From: a virus | Direction: 5' to 3' (one strand) | Virus record (IMG/VR): IMGVR_UViG_3300044648_000338 | Span: 1-43,174 of that record | Length of the DNA: 43,174 nucleotides | Part shown: piece after piece, positions 7,038 through 14,636 of the stretch | Layout of the letters: each line of letters opens with the position of its first letter | How positions within the stretch are numbered: position 1 is the first letter of the stretch | Notes under the pieces: model-generated | What the model saw: only the letters and a program-made list of their open reading frames with translations | Database searches by the model: none | What the model was told of the DNA's origin: nothing | Program-made: the position numbers and the translations under genes

Positions 7038-7359
7038 GATCCCCGCCCCGCAGGTCGCCGTCACCTGCTACGAGGTGTCGTGCGTACCCGAGGGGCACCC
7101 TGACCGGTCGCTCTGGTCGCTGACGGTGGAGGTGCGCTCGCCCGGCCGCTGGGCGGTGTTGTCGCGGGGCTTCTGCTACGACGCGGACGGCGAGCGCGAG
7201 TACGAGTCGATCCCGTCCGAGCGCGCCGACGAGTTCCGGGCGCGGTTCCGGCACTCGCTGGACGACGCCTTGGCGCTGGCGAAGCGGATCGCGCCGACGA
7301 TGCGGGTCAACCGGTTCACCGTGGCGGACGCCCTCGCCATGGCGGAGCGGGGCAGGTGA
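7030..7359 (+). CDS. Hypothetical protein, paralogue of the gene at 3480-3815
   Basis: GTG at 7030, overlapping rusA by 8 nt. The 109-aa product shares its whole length with the product of 3480-3815 (see there), including FCYDADG, EYESIPSER, ALALAKRIAPT and the final TVADALAMAER. The shared core is acidic and the C-terminal helix is best conserved. Unknown function. Confidence 0.7.
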   Translation: MPEIPAPQVAVTCYEVSCVPEGHPDRSLWSLTVEVRSPGRWAVLSRGFCYDADGEREYESIPSERADEFRARFRHSLDDALALAKRIAPTMRVNRFTVADALAMAERGR

Positions 7360-7544
7360 TCCGCATGATCGGCGCTCTGGTCGCTGCCGCGGTCGCCGGA
7401 CTGGCCGCGCTGCTCGCATGGGCCATCACCAGCCCCGACACCGCCCCCGAGCTGGACGTGCCCGAGACCGGTGACGACCTGCTCGCGTGGGCCGCCGCCC
7501 ACCCCGACCTCACCCACTGCCCCGACACCCTGGAGGGCCTGTGA
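7356..7544 (+). CDS. Small single-pass membrane protein
   Basis: GTG at 7356 (GTGA overlap), with ATG at 7365 as an alternative. The product, of about 62 aa, has one N-terminal hydrophobic segment (MIGALVAAAVAGLAALLAWA) followed by an acidic, presumably exported or periplasm-facing tail with one Cys. Unknown role. Confidence 0.55.
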   Translation: MIRMIGALVAAAVAGLAALLAWAITSPDTAPELDVPETGDDLLAWAAAHPDLTHCPDTLEGL

Positions 7545-7798
7545 ACTTCAACGACTTCGAGCTCGCCCAGTCCCGGCGGCTGGCCGTCGACCTCGTTCGC
7601 GCCGCCAAGGCTGCCCAGTTCGAGGGTGACGAGATGTCCTCGCGCGAGTGGCACGAGAACGCCGTCGCCATGACGGCCGCCGTGCTGCGTGCGCTCGGGG
7701 CACAGGCGCAACGCCTCCAGGGTGACGAGCACCCCGAGGTCGCGGCCATGGAGTTGATCGCCAGCGACGTCGAGGCGGTGCCGGTTGACCGTGACTGA
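7541..7798 (+). CDS. Small hypothetical helical protein
   Basis: GTG at 7541 in GTGA. The 85-aa acidic product is almost all helix (ELAQSRRLAVDLVRAAKAAQ, then AVAMTAAVLRALGAQAQRLQ). It resembles small phage proteins of unknown function. Its end overlaps the WhiB gene. Confidence 0.6.
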   Translation: MNFNDFELAQSRRLAVDLVRAAKAAQFEGDEMSSREWHENAVAMTAAVLRALGAQAQRLQGDEHPEVAAMELIASDVEAVPVDRD

Positions 7799-8336
7799 CC
7801 TGCCGCGCGTTCCCCGCTCCGTGCCCGAGTGGCACGAGCGGGGCGCGTGTCAGCTGTTCCCCGAGCTGGACTTCATCGAGGCCAAGCCCAACAGCCCGCA
7901 GGAGCGGGCGGCGCGGATCATCTGCGCCGCCTGCCCCGTCCGGCTCGCCTGCGCCACCGGGGCGCTGGAGCGGCGGGAGAAGTGGGGCGTCTGGGGCGGG
8001 CTCACCTACCGCGACCGCAAGGCTGTCGCGGCCCAGTACGGCTACGAGCCGCCCGGTGACCCGCCCGAGCACGGCACCAACGCCCGCAGGGTGAAGTGGG
8101 GCTGCACCTGCCCCGACTGCAAGGCGGCGCACGCCCTGTACGAGGCCGAACGCCGCGCCAACGCGAGACGGGCCGCGCTGCGCCGCTCGGTGTGGACATC
8201 GCCGCTGCTCGTGCTCGCCCGCCCCGTCCGGATCGGCCGCACCCGCCTGCCGATCGGCCAGTACCTGCTGCCGCTCGACCTGCCCGCACCCAAGCACACC
8301 GCACCCGACCTGCCGGCGCTGCCGGTCGCAGCCTGA
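7791..8336 (+). CDS. WhiB-family iron-sulfur regulator with C-terminal Cys extension
   Basis: GTG at 7791 is chosen; TTG at 7785 also reads in frame. The 181-aa product has the four WhiB cysteines (Cys20, 45, 48, 54, with the CxxCx5C spacing) and GVWGG at about 66-70, so it should bind a 4Fe-4S cluster and the host sigma-A region 4. After the WhiB core comes HGTNARRVKWGCTCPDCKAAH (about residues 94-113), a CxCxxC motif seen in some phage and actinobacterial DNA-binding proteins, then a Pro/Leu-rich tail. Phage WhiB proteins are known to interfere with host WhiB2 and septation. It is the last strongly regulatory gene before the late region. Confidence 0.8.
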   Translation: MTDLPRVPRSVPEWHERGACQLFPELDFIEAKPNSPQERAARIICAACPVRLACATGALERREKWGVWGGLTYRDRKAVAAQYGYEPPGDPPEHGTNARRVKWGCTCPDCKAAHALYEAERRANARRAALRRSVWTSPLLVLARPVRIGRTRLPIGQYLLPLDLPAPKHTAPDLPALPVAA

Positions 8337-8347
8337 GAGGATGACCA

Positions 8348-8587
8348 GTGTCCGAACTGCTTCGGGAGATGAACAAGCTCGCGTCCTACCTGGACGCGCT
8401 GGCCGGTGGCTACCCGGCCGACAGCGGACAGCGGTTCGCTTTCGACCGCGCCGCCGCATTGATCCGGGACCGCCTCGGCGACGAACCCGAGCCCGACATC
8501 ACCGAACCGGCCACCGGCGGCCGGTACCTCGACAGTTGGCACGCGCGCTTGGAGCAGGAGACCGCGCCGGGTGACAGCGGGGGCTGA
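8348..8587 (+). CDS. Small hypothetical protein preceding terminase
   Basis: GTG at 8348 after GAGAGGATG. The 79-aa product is helical at the N-terminus (LLREMNKLASYLDALAGGYP) and acidic. Its 3' end contains the late element at 8572. No family recognised. Confidence 0.6.
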   Translation: MSELLREMNKLASYLDALAGGYPADSGQRFAFDRAAALIRDRLGDEPEPDITEPATGGRYLDSWHARLEQETAPGDSGG

Positions 8588-8597
8588 TCCTGCCCCC
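8572..8597 (+). promoter_or_regulatory. Late element L1 before terS
   Basis: TGACAG at 8572 and GATCCT (8586-8591) with the invariant A8587 and T8591; the GTG of terS follows at 8598. No Shine-Dalgarno sequence lies between. It supports the GTG at 8598 over the upstream GTG at 8571. Confidence 0.55.
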
Positions 8598-9218
8598 GTG
8601 CCCAACCCCCCGCGCTACCCCGACGACCTCAGGCTCGCCATCGCAGCCGACATCGAGGCACTGGCTGGCACGCCCGAAGGCAGCGTGCGCGCCATCGCCC
8701 GACGGCACGGCGTCAGCAAGTCCCTCGTCGGGGTCATCGCGGACGAATTCGGCCTCACCGGCAGGTGGGCACAAGGCGCGCAGCAGACCGACGAAGCCAC
8801 CAAAACCCGCATGACCCACGTCGCCGCCCAACGCGCCCTCGCGCAGGAAGACATCTGGGACCGGTTCGCCGAACTCGCCACCCAGTTCCACGACGAAGTC
8901 ACCCACCTCAACGTCGTGAAATGCGTCCCCGAAGCCATCGACGACGAGGACATGAACGGGTTCCTCGCCGTCGAACGCGTCGAGCGCACCACCCTGCCGC
9001 CCGGCCCCGCCGACTACCGCTCGATGTCCACCGCGCTCGCCGCGCTCACCCGCGCCGCCCTCGACATCGCCCGCCACGACAAGGGCGACGAAGGCACCGG
9101 CCAAGCCATCGGCCTGCTCGACCGGTTCGAACGCGGCCTGCGCGAAGCCCGCGAAGCCAGGGAGCGCGCCAAGGCCGAAGCCGCCGCGGCCGAGGTCGAG
9201 GCCGCCGAGGGGTCGTGA
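8598..9218 (+). CDS. terS: Small terminase subunit (TerS)
   Basis: GTG at 8598, chosen because the late element places starts 26 nt after TGACA; GTG at 8571 is the longer reading. The product has about 206 residues, with an N-terminal helix-turn-helix (about 17-55: DIEALAGTPEGSVRAIARRH, GVSKSLVG) for recognising packaging DNA, then a long helical oligomerisation region and a charged, Ala/Glu-rich C-terminus. It directly precedes terL, the standard arrangement. Identity comes from position, size and HTH; sequence similarity alone would be weak. Confidence 0.75.
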   Translation: MPNPPRYPDDLRLAIAADIEALAGTPEGSVRAIARRHGVSKSLVGVIADEFGLTGRWAQGAQQTDEATKTRMTHVAAQRALAQEDIWDRFAELATQFHDEVTHLNVVKCVPEAIDDEDMNGFLAVERVERTTLPPGPADYRSMSTALAALTRAALDIARHDKGDEGTGQAIGLLDRFERGLREAREARERAKAEAAAAEVEAAEGS

Positions 9219-10522
9219 CCATCCTCGCCGCGGCCCCGCCGCTGCCCGACACCGCCGAGATCAGCGTCAAACAGCAAGACTCCATCCTCGACGCCACCGC
9301 CTCCCTGAACATCTGGGAAGGCTCGATCCGGTCCGGCAAGACCATCGCGTCGATCTGCGCGTGGATGCTGTTCATCAAGTCCGCCCCCGCCGGGCCGCTC
9401 GCCATCGTCGGCAAGACGAGGGACAGCGCCTACCGCAACGTCATCGACGTCATGGCCGAGATGAACCCGGGCGCCGTCGTCTACACGCGCGGCGCGCCCA
9501 CCATCCGCGTGCTCGGCCGCCTGGTGCACGTGTTCGGGGCGAACGACGCCAAGGCCGAACGCGTCCTGCGCGGGCTCACGCTCGCCGGGGCGTACGTCGA
9601 CGAGGTCACGCTGGTCCCGCTGGAGTTCTGGCAACAGCTCCTCGGACGGCTCTCCGTCGACGGGGCGCAGCTGTTCGGCACCACCAACCCCGACAGCCCG
9701 CTGCACTGGCTGCGCACCGAGTACCTCGACCGCGCAGGCGAACCCGACCTCGGGCTCTACACCGTCAAGTTCATCCTCGACGACAACCCCGGCATCTCCG
9801 AGCAGAAGAAGGCCCAGTACAAAGCCCAGTTCACCGGGCTGTGGTACCGGCGGTTCATCCTCGGCGACTGGGTCGGGGCCGAGGGCTCGATTTACGACAT
9901 GCTCAACGACGAGCTCCACACGAGACCGGCGCCGCCGCGCGAGCACTGGCTGGCCGCCTGGATCGGCATCGACTACGGCACGTCGAACCCGACGCACGCC
10001 GTGCTGATGGTGTTGGCCGCGGACGACGCCGGCCAGCACGCCCTCTACCTGGTGTCAGAGTGGGAGCACGACGGCCGCAAGCACGGCAGCCTCACGGACG
10101 CGCTGATCTCGAAGCGGCTCGGTGAGTGGGCGGTCGCACAGCTCGACGGCACCGGCCTGGACCCGGTCGTCGTGCTCGACCCCTCGGCGGCGTCGCTGCG
10201 GGCGCAGATGCGCGCCGACGGCTGGACCGGGCTGCGCGCCGCGGACAACCGCGTCGAGGTCGGCATCCGCAACACCGCCAGCCTGTTCGGCGGCGGCAGG
10301 CTGTTCGTCGACCCGATGCGCTGCCCGGTGCTGTGGCGGCAACTCCTCGGCTACGTGTGGGACCAGAAGGCGCTGGAGCGCGGCGTCGAGCAGCCGAAAA
10401 AGGAGAACGACCACGGGCCGGACGGCGTCCGCTACAACGTTCAGGCGGCCCGCTCGGCTTGGCGCACGTGGATGCCCGACCTCGCCGCGGCCGACGACGA
10501 GCACACCCGCCGCGCCGCGTGA
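9215..10522 (+). CDS. terL: Large terminase subunit (TerL)
   Basis: GTG at 9215 in GTGA with terS. The 435-aa motor packages DNA through the portal. The ATPase domain shows Walker A GSIRSGKT (36-43), Walker B AYVDE (126-130) and the coupling motif TTNP (155-158). The nuclease domain shows IGIDYGTS (Asp253), VVVLDPS (Asp322) and ENDHGPDGVRY (near Asp398/403). The order and length match the terminase_3/PBSX-type family. A GxxRSGKT P-loop is usual for this group. Confidence 0.93.
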   Translation: MTILAAAPPLPDTAEISVKQQDSILDATASLNIWEGSIRSGKTIASICAWMLFIKSAPAGPLAIVGKTRDSAYRNVIDVMAEMNPGAVVYTRGAPTIRVLGRLVHVFGANDAKAERVLRGLTLAGAYVDEVTLVPLEFWQQLLGRLSVDGAQLFGTTNPDSPLHWLRTEYLDRAGEPDLGLYTVKFILDDNPGISEQKKAQYKAQFTGLWYRRFILGDWVGAEGSIYDMLNDELHTRPAPPREHWLAAWIGIDYGTSNPTHAVLMVLAADDAGQHALYLVSEWEHDGRKHGSLTDALISKRLGEWAVAQLDGTGLDPVVVLDPSAASLRAQMRADGWTGLRAADNRVEVGIRNTASLFGGGRLFVDPMRCPVLWRQLLGYVWDQKALERGVEQPKKENDHGPDGVRYNVQAARSAWRTWMPDLAAADDEHTRRAA

Positions 10523-10546
10523 CACCCCGGCGGCACGCTCGCGCGT
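10520..10546 (+). promoter_or_regulatory. Late element L2 before portal
   Basis: TGACAC starts with the terL stop codon; the hexamer CACGCT has A10535 and T10539; the portal GTG is at 10547 (27 nt). No Shine-Dalgarno sequence is seen. Confidence 0.55.
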
Positions 10547-12112
10547 GTGCTGATCACCCCTGGTAGCCAGTGGCCCCCGCCCGGCCACGCCGAGATGCGG
10601 GCCCGCTGGAAGGGCTGGCGGGCGCTGTGGTCCGGCCACCTCGACTGGCTCAGACGAGACCTGCCCGCCCTCGCCCCCGGCGGCTACTGGGCCCGGCGCG
10701 CGCAGAAGCCCGGCGCGCGGGAACTCCACGTGCCGCTCGCCGCGGACATCGCCCGCACCAGCGCCACCCTCGTCGCCGGCGACACCCCCGCGATGAAGTG
10801 GGAAGGCGACCCCGCGGCACAGGACGCCTGGAACACCCTCGCGGACGAGGTCGGCTGGGCCAACCTGCTGTTGGAGGCGTTCGAGGTCGCCAGCGCGACC
10901 GGCGGCGCGTACCTGCGTCCCGCGTGGGACGAGACCGTGGCCGACCACCCGCTCGGTCAGGTCGTGGCCGCGGATGAGGCGCTGGCCGAGTTCCGGTTCG
11001 GCCGGCTGCGGCAGGTCACGTTCGTGACCGAGCTGCCCGCGCCGGACGGCTGGAACCAGCTGGAGCGCGGCGAAGTGTGGCGGCACCTGGAGCACCACGA
11101 GCCCGGCCAGATCCGGCACGAGCTGTGGCTGGGCAACCTGTCCAACGTCGGCTCGCCGCGCCCGCTGGCCGACCACCCCGCCGTCTCCGGCCTGCCCGGG
11201 GTCATCGACACCACGTCGATCCGGCGCGGCCGGGTGCTGTGCGAGTACATCCCCAACGACCTGCCCAACCCGCTGACCTCGCTGCCCGTGGGCCGCTCCG
11301 ACCTTCAGGGTGTCGAGACGCTGCTGGACGCGCTGGACGAGGTGTTCGACTCGTGGATGCGGGACATCCAGCTGGCCAAGGCGCGCATCCTCGCGTCCCG
11401 GGAGGCCATGGACCCGGTCGCGCAGTCCAGCACCGGCGGCGGGGTGCGCGGGTTCCTGCGCGGCCGCGCCACCGCCACGCCGGCGCGCGCGTTCGACACG
11501 GATGCCGACGTGTTCCAGTGGATGGACATCCCGGGCGAGGACACCAACGGCAAGCCGATGCCGTTCACGCTGGTCCAGTTCGAGATCCGGTTCGAGGCGC
11601 ACGAGCGGTCGGCGCTGGCCCTGTTCGAGCAGATCGTGTCCCGGGCGGGGTTCGCGCCGCAGACGTTCGGGCTCAACGTCGACGGCCAGCTCAGCGGTAC
11701 GGCGATGAAGCGCAGGGACATCCGGTCGCACCAGTCGAAGGACCGCAAGCGCCGCTACGGCAAGGGGCCCGTCGAGCGGTTCGCCGAGACGCTGATGCTG
11801 ATCGGCAAGGCGAAGTTCGGCACCGCCGGCCCGTCGAAGCCGCCCGCGCTGGAGTGGAAGGAGACCAGCCAGGCGGACCCGTTGGAGAACGCCCAGGTGA
11901 TCGAGCTGCTGCGGCGGGCGCAGGCGGCGTCGGACGAGGTGGTGGTGCGTATGGCGCACGGCGACTGGGACGACGACCAGGTGGACGAGGAACTTGGTCG
12001 GCTGGCCAAGGCGCGTGAGGCGATGACCGCGCCGATGCTGGACGGCACCGAGCCGCCGCCGAACGCCGTGCCGCCCGCGCAGGACGGCCCGCCCACCGAC
12101 GGCGAGGAGTAG
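10547..12112 (+). CDS. Portal protein (SPP1 gp6-like)
   Basis: GTG at 10547; product 521 aa, the normal size for a siphovirus portal. Visible features: an N-terminal helical stretch (RARWKGWRALWSGHLDWL), LHVPLAADIARTSATLVAGD, a long middle wing and FEIRFEAHERSALALFEQIV leading to GFAPQTFGLN...GTAMKRRD, typical of gp6-like portals. The C-terminus is helical and acidic. It forms the dodecameric channel at one capsid vertex and docks TerL and the connector proteins. Confidence 0.85.
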   Translation: MLITPGSQWPPPGHAEMRARWKGWRALWSGHLDWLRRDLPALAPGGYWARRAQKPGARELHVPLAADIARTSATLVAGDTPAMKWEGDPAAQDAWNTLADEVGWANLLLEAFEVASATGGAYLRPAWDETVADHPLGQVVAADEALAEFRFGRLRQVTFVTELPAPDGWNQLERGEVWRHLEHHEPGQIRHELWLGNLSNVGSPRPLADHPAVSGLPGVIDTTSIRRGRVLCEYIPNDLPNPLTSLPVGRSDLQGVETLLDALDEVFDSWMRDIQLAKARILASREAMDPVAQSSTGGGVRGFLRGRATATPARAFDTDADVFQWMDIPGEDTNGKPMPFTLVQFEIRFEAHERSALALFEQIVSRAGFAPQTFGLNVDGQLSGTAMKRRDIRSHQSKDRKRRYGKGPVERFAETLMLIGKAKFGTAGPSKPPALEWKETSQADPLENAQVIELLRRAQAASDEVVVRMAHGDWDDDQVDEELGRLAKAREAMTAPMLDGTEPPPNAVPPAQDGPPTDGEE

Positions 12113-12115
12113 CCG

Positions 12116-13183
12116 GTGGTGCTGGGCGTCAACCCCGAGGCCGCCTACCGCAGCATCAAGGCGCTGATCGACGTGTGGGAGGTGGCGTCCGAGCGGATGC
12201 TGGCCACTGTGACCCGGCGTCTGGCGCGCGGCATCACCGAACCGGGCTGGGCTGAGGAGAAGGCGCGCGAGGTGCTGCTGGTGCGCTCCGAGCTGTCCGC
12301 GATCGTGCAGGGCGCGGGCAGCGGGTTGCAGGGGCAGGCGCAGGAGGCGCTGGCCGAGGCGTACGGCATCGGCGGCGCGGTCGCAGCGCAGCTCGGGCAG
12401 GTGGCTGTCGAGACGAACGTCGGCCGCGTCGTGTCGCTGGTGACCCGGTTCGTGGGGCAGATCCGGGGCGCGGTGCTGCCGGTGATCCGGGCGCACGAGG
12501 ACGTCTACCAAGCCGCGATCCGGGACTCGGAGACGCTGATGGCCACCGGGACGATCGTCCGGCGGGAGGCGGTCGCGCAGGCCGTCGACCACTTGCTCGT
12601 CGCGGGTGAGGACCGGTTCGTGGACGCGTCCGGCCGCCGCTGGCACCTGGACGCCTACGTGCGCATGGCCGGGCGCACCGCGGCGCAGCAGGCCGCGGTC
12701 GAGGGCCAGTTGGACGGGATGGTGGCGCGCGGCCGGGACCTGGTGGTCATCTCCGACTCGCCGCGCGAGTGCAGGCTGTGCGCGCCGTGGGAGGGCAAGC
12801 TACTCAGCGTGTCCGGGGCGACGCTGGTGGGCACGGAGGTGGACGGGCACCGCGTGCACGGCACGGTCACCGAGGCGCGCACAGCGGGGCTGTGGCACGC
12901 GAATTGCACCCACCAGGCGAACCCGTTCACGCCGGGCCTGACGCGCGTGCCCGAGGCGAAGGCCAACCCGCAGGGGTACGCCGAGGCGCAGAAGCTCAGA
13001 CGGCTGGAGCGCGAGGTGCGGGAGCTGAAGCGCAGGCGGGCGGCTGCGGAGGAGCTGGGCGACACGGCGACGCGGCGCAGGCTGAACGGGCTGATCCGGG
13101 CGAAGCACCAGGCCATCGCGGCGCACGCCGAGGCGACGGGGCAGAACCGGCGGCGCGAGCGGGAGCGCCCCGTCGGTGGGTGA
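12116..13183 (+). CDS. MuF-like minor capsid protein (phage_min_cap2 type)
   Basis: GTG at 12116 after GAGGAG. The product is 355 aa: a helical N-terminus and a central domain with SPRECRLCAPWEGKLLSVSG, then HANCTHQANPFTPG (about residues 218-285), the Cys/His pattern of the phage minor capsid protein 2 / MuF family. The C-terminal coiled coil is highly charged (KLRRLEREVRELKRRR). MuF proteins lie next to the portal and are packaged in the head. Followed directly by the two leftward genes of the inserted island. Confidence 0.8.
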   Translation: MVLGVNPEAAYRSIKALIDVWEVASERMLATVTRRLARGITEPGWAEEKAREVLLVRSELSAIVQGAGSGLQGQAQEALAEAYGIGGAVAAQLGQVAVETNVGRVVSLVTRFVGQIRGAVLPVIRAHEDVYQAAIRDSETLMATGTIVRREAVAQAVDHLLVAGEDRFVDASGRRWHLDAYVRMAGRTAAQQAAVEGQLDGMVARGRDLVVISDSPRECRLCAPWEGKLLSVSGATLVGTEVDGHRVHGTVTEARTAGLWHANCTHQANPFTPGLTRVPEAKANPQGYAEAQKLRRLEREVRELKRRRAAAEELGDTATRRRLNGLIRAKHQAIAAHAEATGQNRRRERERPVGG

Positions 13184-13198
13184 CGGGGCGCTGGCCGG

Positions 13199-13411
13199 TC
13201 AGCCTGTGCGTTTCTCGCCGGCACGCCAGGCCCTGCCGGGGGCTCGTTCGCGGGCGGCCCGGACGTCGTCGGCGCGGTACCTGTTCGCGCCGCCCTTGCC
13301 GGGCTCGCGGTCGTGGACCTCGACGCCCCACCGCTCCATCTGCTTGCGCACGGAGGTCGGCGCGACGCCGAGGTACTCGCCGACCTGGACGGTGGTCCAC
13401 ACCTCGGTCAT
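13199..13411 (-). CDS. Excisionase/MerR-like helix-turn-helix protein
   Basis: Leftward ATG at 13411, coupled (ATGA) to the gene upstream of it. The 70-aa product is a single small wHTH: VWTTVQVGEYLGVAPTSVRK (about 4-23), then KQMERWGVEVHDREPGKGGA and RYRADDVRAARER, the pattern of HTH_17/excisionase-type proteins. It sits between the MuF gene and the scaffold, against the direction of transcription, and its operon faces three 15-bp palindromes at 13759-13855 that could be its operators. It could be an excisionase or a local repressor. Confidence 0.65.
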   Translation of the reverse strand: MTEVWTTVQVGEYLGVAPTSVRKQMERWGVEVHDREPGKGGANRYRADDVRAARERAPGRAWRAGEKRTG

Positions 13412-13713
13412 TCACTGTCCTCGTCTGCGTACTCGAAGTCCTCGGCCAGGTCGGACAAGTCCACGGACTCGATCGCCTCGTCGATCAGTTCGGTGGCGTT
13501 GGCCGGTGACGGGTACTTGGAGTAGAAGTCCGAGCCCCGCAGCACGATCCCGGCACCGTCGAGCGCCTGGTTGATGGCGTCGCGGTACGCGACGGTGAGG
13601 CCATCGACGTCGAACGCCTCTTCCTGGTCGCCGAGGTAGTCGCGCACCGAGTCCTTCGGCGTCGCGGTCTTGGTGTAGTACGCGTAGCCGAAAAGCTGGG
13701 TCGTGGTGGTCAT
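13408..13713 (-). CDS. Hypothetical acidic protein of inserted island
   Basis: ATG at 13713 with GGAGGACCCG upstream; the frame is open further but contains the palindromes, so 13713 is the supported start. The 101-aa product begins with TQLFGYAYYTKTATPKDSVR, then AYRDAINQALDGAGIVL, and ends in a very acidic tail (DLAEDFEYADEDSE) of the kind found in DNA mimics, though also in many others. Transcribed with the HTH gene. No family recognised. A counter-defence or regulatory role is possible given the neighbours, but this is a guess. Confidence 0.6.
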   Translation of the reverse strand: MTTTTQLFGYAYYTKTATPKDSVRDYLGDQEEAFDVDGLTVAYRDAINQALDGAGIVLRGSDFYSKYPSPANATELIDEAIESVDLSDLAEDFEYADEDSE

Positions 13714-13743
13714 CGGGTCCTCCGGTGCGGCGGCTTGTCGTGC

Positions 13744-13855
13744 TTGCCCCATCAGCTTGCCCCACTGTGGGGCTAGACGCAAGCGGGACGCGCCAGGTTG
13801 CTCCGTTCGAGTGGTTGCCCCACCGTGGGGCTTGCACCTTGCCCCACGGTGGGGC
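13744..13855. promoter_or_regulatory. Three 15-bp palindromes in a divergent intergenic region
   Basis: GCCCCAC-T-GTGGGGC (13759-13773), GCCCCAC-C-GTGGGGC (13817-13831) and GCCCCAC-G-GTGGGGC (13841-13855) are perfect apart from the free central base; a half-site TTGCCCCA lies at 13744-13751. Centres are 58 and 24 nt apart. They lie between the leftward pair and the rightward gene at 13901, as expected for operators of a local regulator. Arms are far more conserved than the sequence around them. Confidence 0.75.
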
Positions 13856-13900
13856 ATGCTGGTTACAGCAGCAAGGAACACCGAAGCCCAGGAGGACGAC

Positions 13901-14053
13901 ATGGACCCGATCACCACCACCCAGAACGCAGAGGCCGACGACTACCGCGACGGCGACGTCCCCCAGCCCCACTGGGACAACGGGATGCAGGGCGGCCAGC
14001 AGGACTACAGCTCCCAGTTCCTCACCGGCGACCAGCCCTTCGACGACCGCTAG
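13901..14053 (+). CDS. Small acidic protein
   Basis: ATG at 13901, 5 nt after GGAGGACG. The 50-aa product is acidic and polar (DDYRDGDVPQPHWDNGMQGG) without a recognisable family. It is the first rightward gene beyond the palindromes and ends at a hairpin. Confidence 0.55.
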   Translation: MDPITTTQNAEADDYRDGDVPQPHWDNGMQGGQQDYSSQFLTGDQPFDDR

Positions 14054-14060
14054 CCGGACC

Positions 14061-14082
14061 GGCGGCCCCTCCGGGGGCCGCC
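14061..14082 (+). terminator. Hairpin terminator candidate
   Basis: A 9-bp stem GGCGGCCCC (14061-14069) pairs with 14074-14082; the loop is TCCG. It lies 8 nt after the stop of the gene at 13901. Confidence 0.5.
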
Positions 14083-14119
14083 CTCCCCATCCCACCCCCA
14101 CCGCTCAGGAAGGACCATC

Positions 14120-14278
14120 ATGTCCGGCGACACGACGCCACCCACGCCTCCGCTCCAGCCCGCGCCCGAGGCCCCCGGCCACTTCCTCCTCGTCAAGCGG
14201 AGGATGCCCACGGTCAAGCTGCTGCGCATGGAGCCGTGCGACTGCTCACGGGGCTCGGACCACACCGAGTACGAGTGA
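14120..14278 (+). CDS. Small hypothetical protein of inserted island
   Basis: ATG at 14120, 5 nt after AGGAAGGA. The 52-aa product has a Pro-rich N-terminus, a basic strand-like segment HFLLVKRRMPTVKLLRMEPC and a final CDCSRGSDHTEYE. No family recognised; probably a real gene because of the ribosome site and the hairpin that follows. Confidence 0.55.
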   Translation: MSGDTTPPTPPLQPAPEAPGHFLLVKRRMPTVKLLRMEPCDCSRGSDHTEYE

Positions 14279-14294
14279 CCAGGTAGCACGACCG

Positions 14295-14324
14295 CGCCCC
14301 CCAGGTGAGTTCACCTGGGGGGCG
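14295..14324 (+). terminator. Strong hairpin terminator candidate
   Basis: A perfect 14-bp stem with a GT dinucleotide as loop (arms CGCCCCCCAGGTGA and its complement). It separates the gene at 14120 from the separately started Acb2-like gene at 14370. Confidence 0.65.
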
Positions 14325-14343
14325 TTCGGCTGCGCGTGCCGCG

Positions 14344-14369
14344 TGACAGCGCGCGGGCACCGTCAGGGC
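14344..14369 (+). promoter_or_regulatory. Late element L3 before the Acb2-like gene
   Basis: TGACAG with hexamer CACCGT (A14359, T14363); ATG follows at 14370, 26 nt away. This copy lies in non-coding DNA, so it is not a by-product of a stop codon. Confidence 0.6.
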
Positions 14370-14603
14370 ATGGACAACCAGCACAAGAAGATCACCGGCT
14401 ACCGCGACCTCACGCAGGACGAGATCGACGCCATGAACGCGGTCAAGGCCATGGAGCGCCGGTTCGCCGAGCTGTGGCAGCGGCTCGGCACACTGCCCGG
14501 CGTGGACCGGCGGTGGCTCGCGGTGGCCCGCACCCACATCGAGGAGGGCTGTTCGGCGGCGGTGCGCTCGGTGGCACGCCCGAACTCCCCGTTCGACGCC
14601 TGA
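14370..14603 (+). CDS. acb2: Acb2-like cyclic-nucleotide sponge (anti-CBASS)
   Basis: ATG at 14370. The 77-aa helical protein closely fits the Acb2/Tad1-hairpin family: NQHKKITGYRDLTQDEIDAM near the N-terminus, a central helix and RRWLAVARTHIEEGCSAAVR with RSVARP at the end. Acb2 proteins are small oligomers that bind the cyclic di- and trinucleotides used as signals in CBASS (and some bind Thoeris-type signals), and so stop defence before the effector fires. Tyr11 and Lys26 fall where I recall ligand contacts. It is in an accessory island with its own late element and behind a terminator. Family call is strong; the ligand is not predictable from here. Confidence 0.75.
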   Translation: MDNQHKKITGYRDLTQDEIDAMNAVKAMERRFAELWQRLGTLPGVDRRWLAVARTHIEEGCSAAVRSVARPNSPFDA

Positions 14604-14609
14604 GCCCGG

Positions 14610-14636
14610 TGACAGCCGGCGCGGACGCTGGTCGTC
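14610..14636 (+). promoter_or_regulatory. Late element L4
   Basis: TGACAG with hexamer GACGCT (A14625, T14629); ATG at 14637, 27 nt away. Also entirely intergenic. Confidence 0.6.

Noticed and set aside
7785-7787. TTG start for WhiB
   Set aside because: GTG at 7791 is close, more usual here and overlaps the upstream stop.
10055-12646. Long leftward open frame over terL, portal and MuF
   Set aside because: It is a shadow of the real genes, an effect of high G+C in the third codon position; the product is Arg/Gly/Val-rich with no domain.
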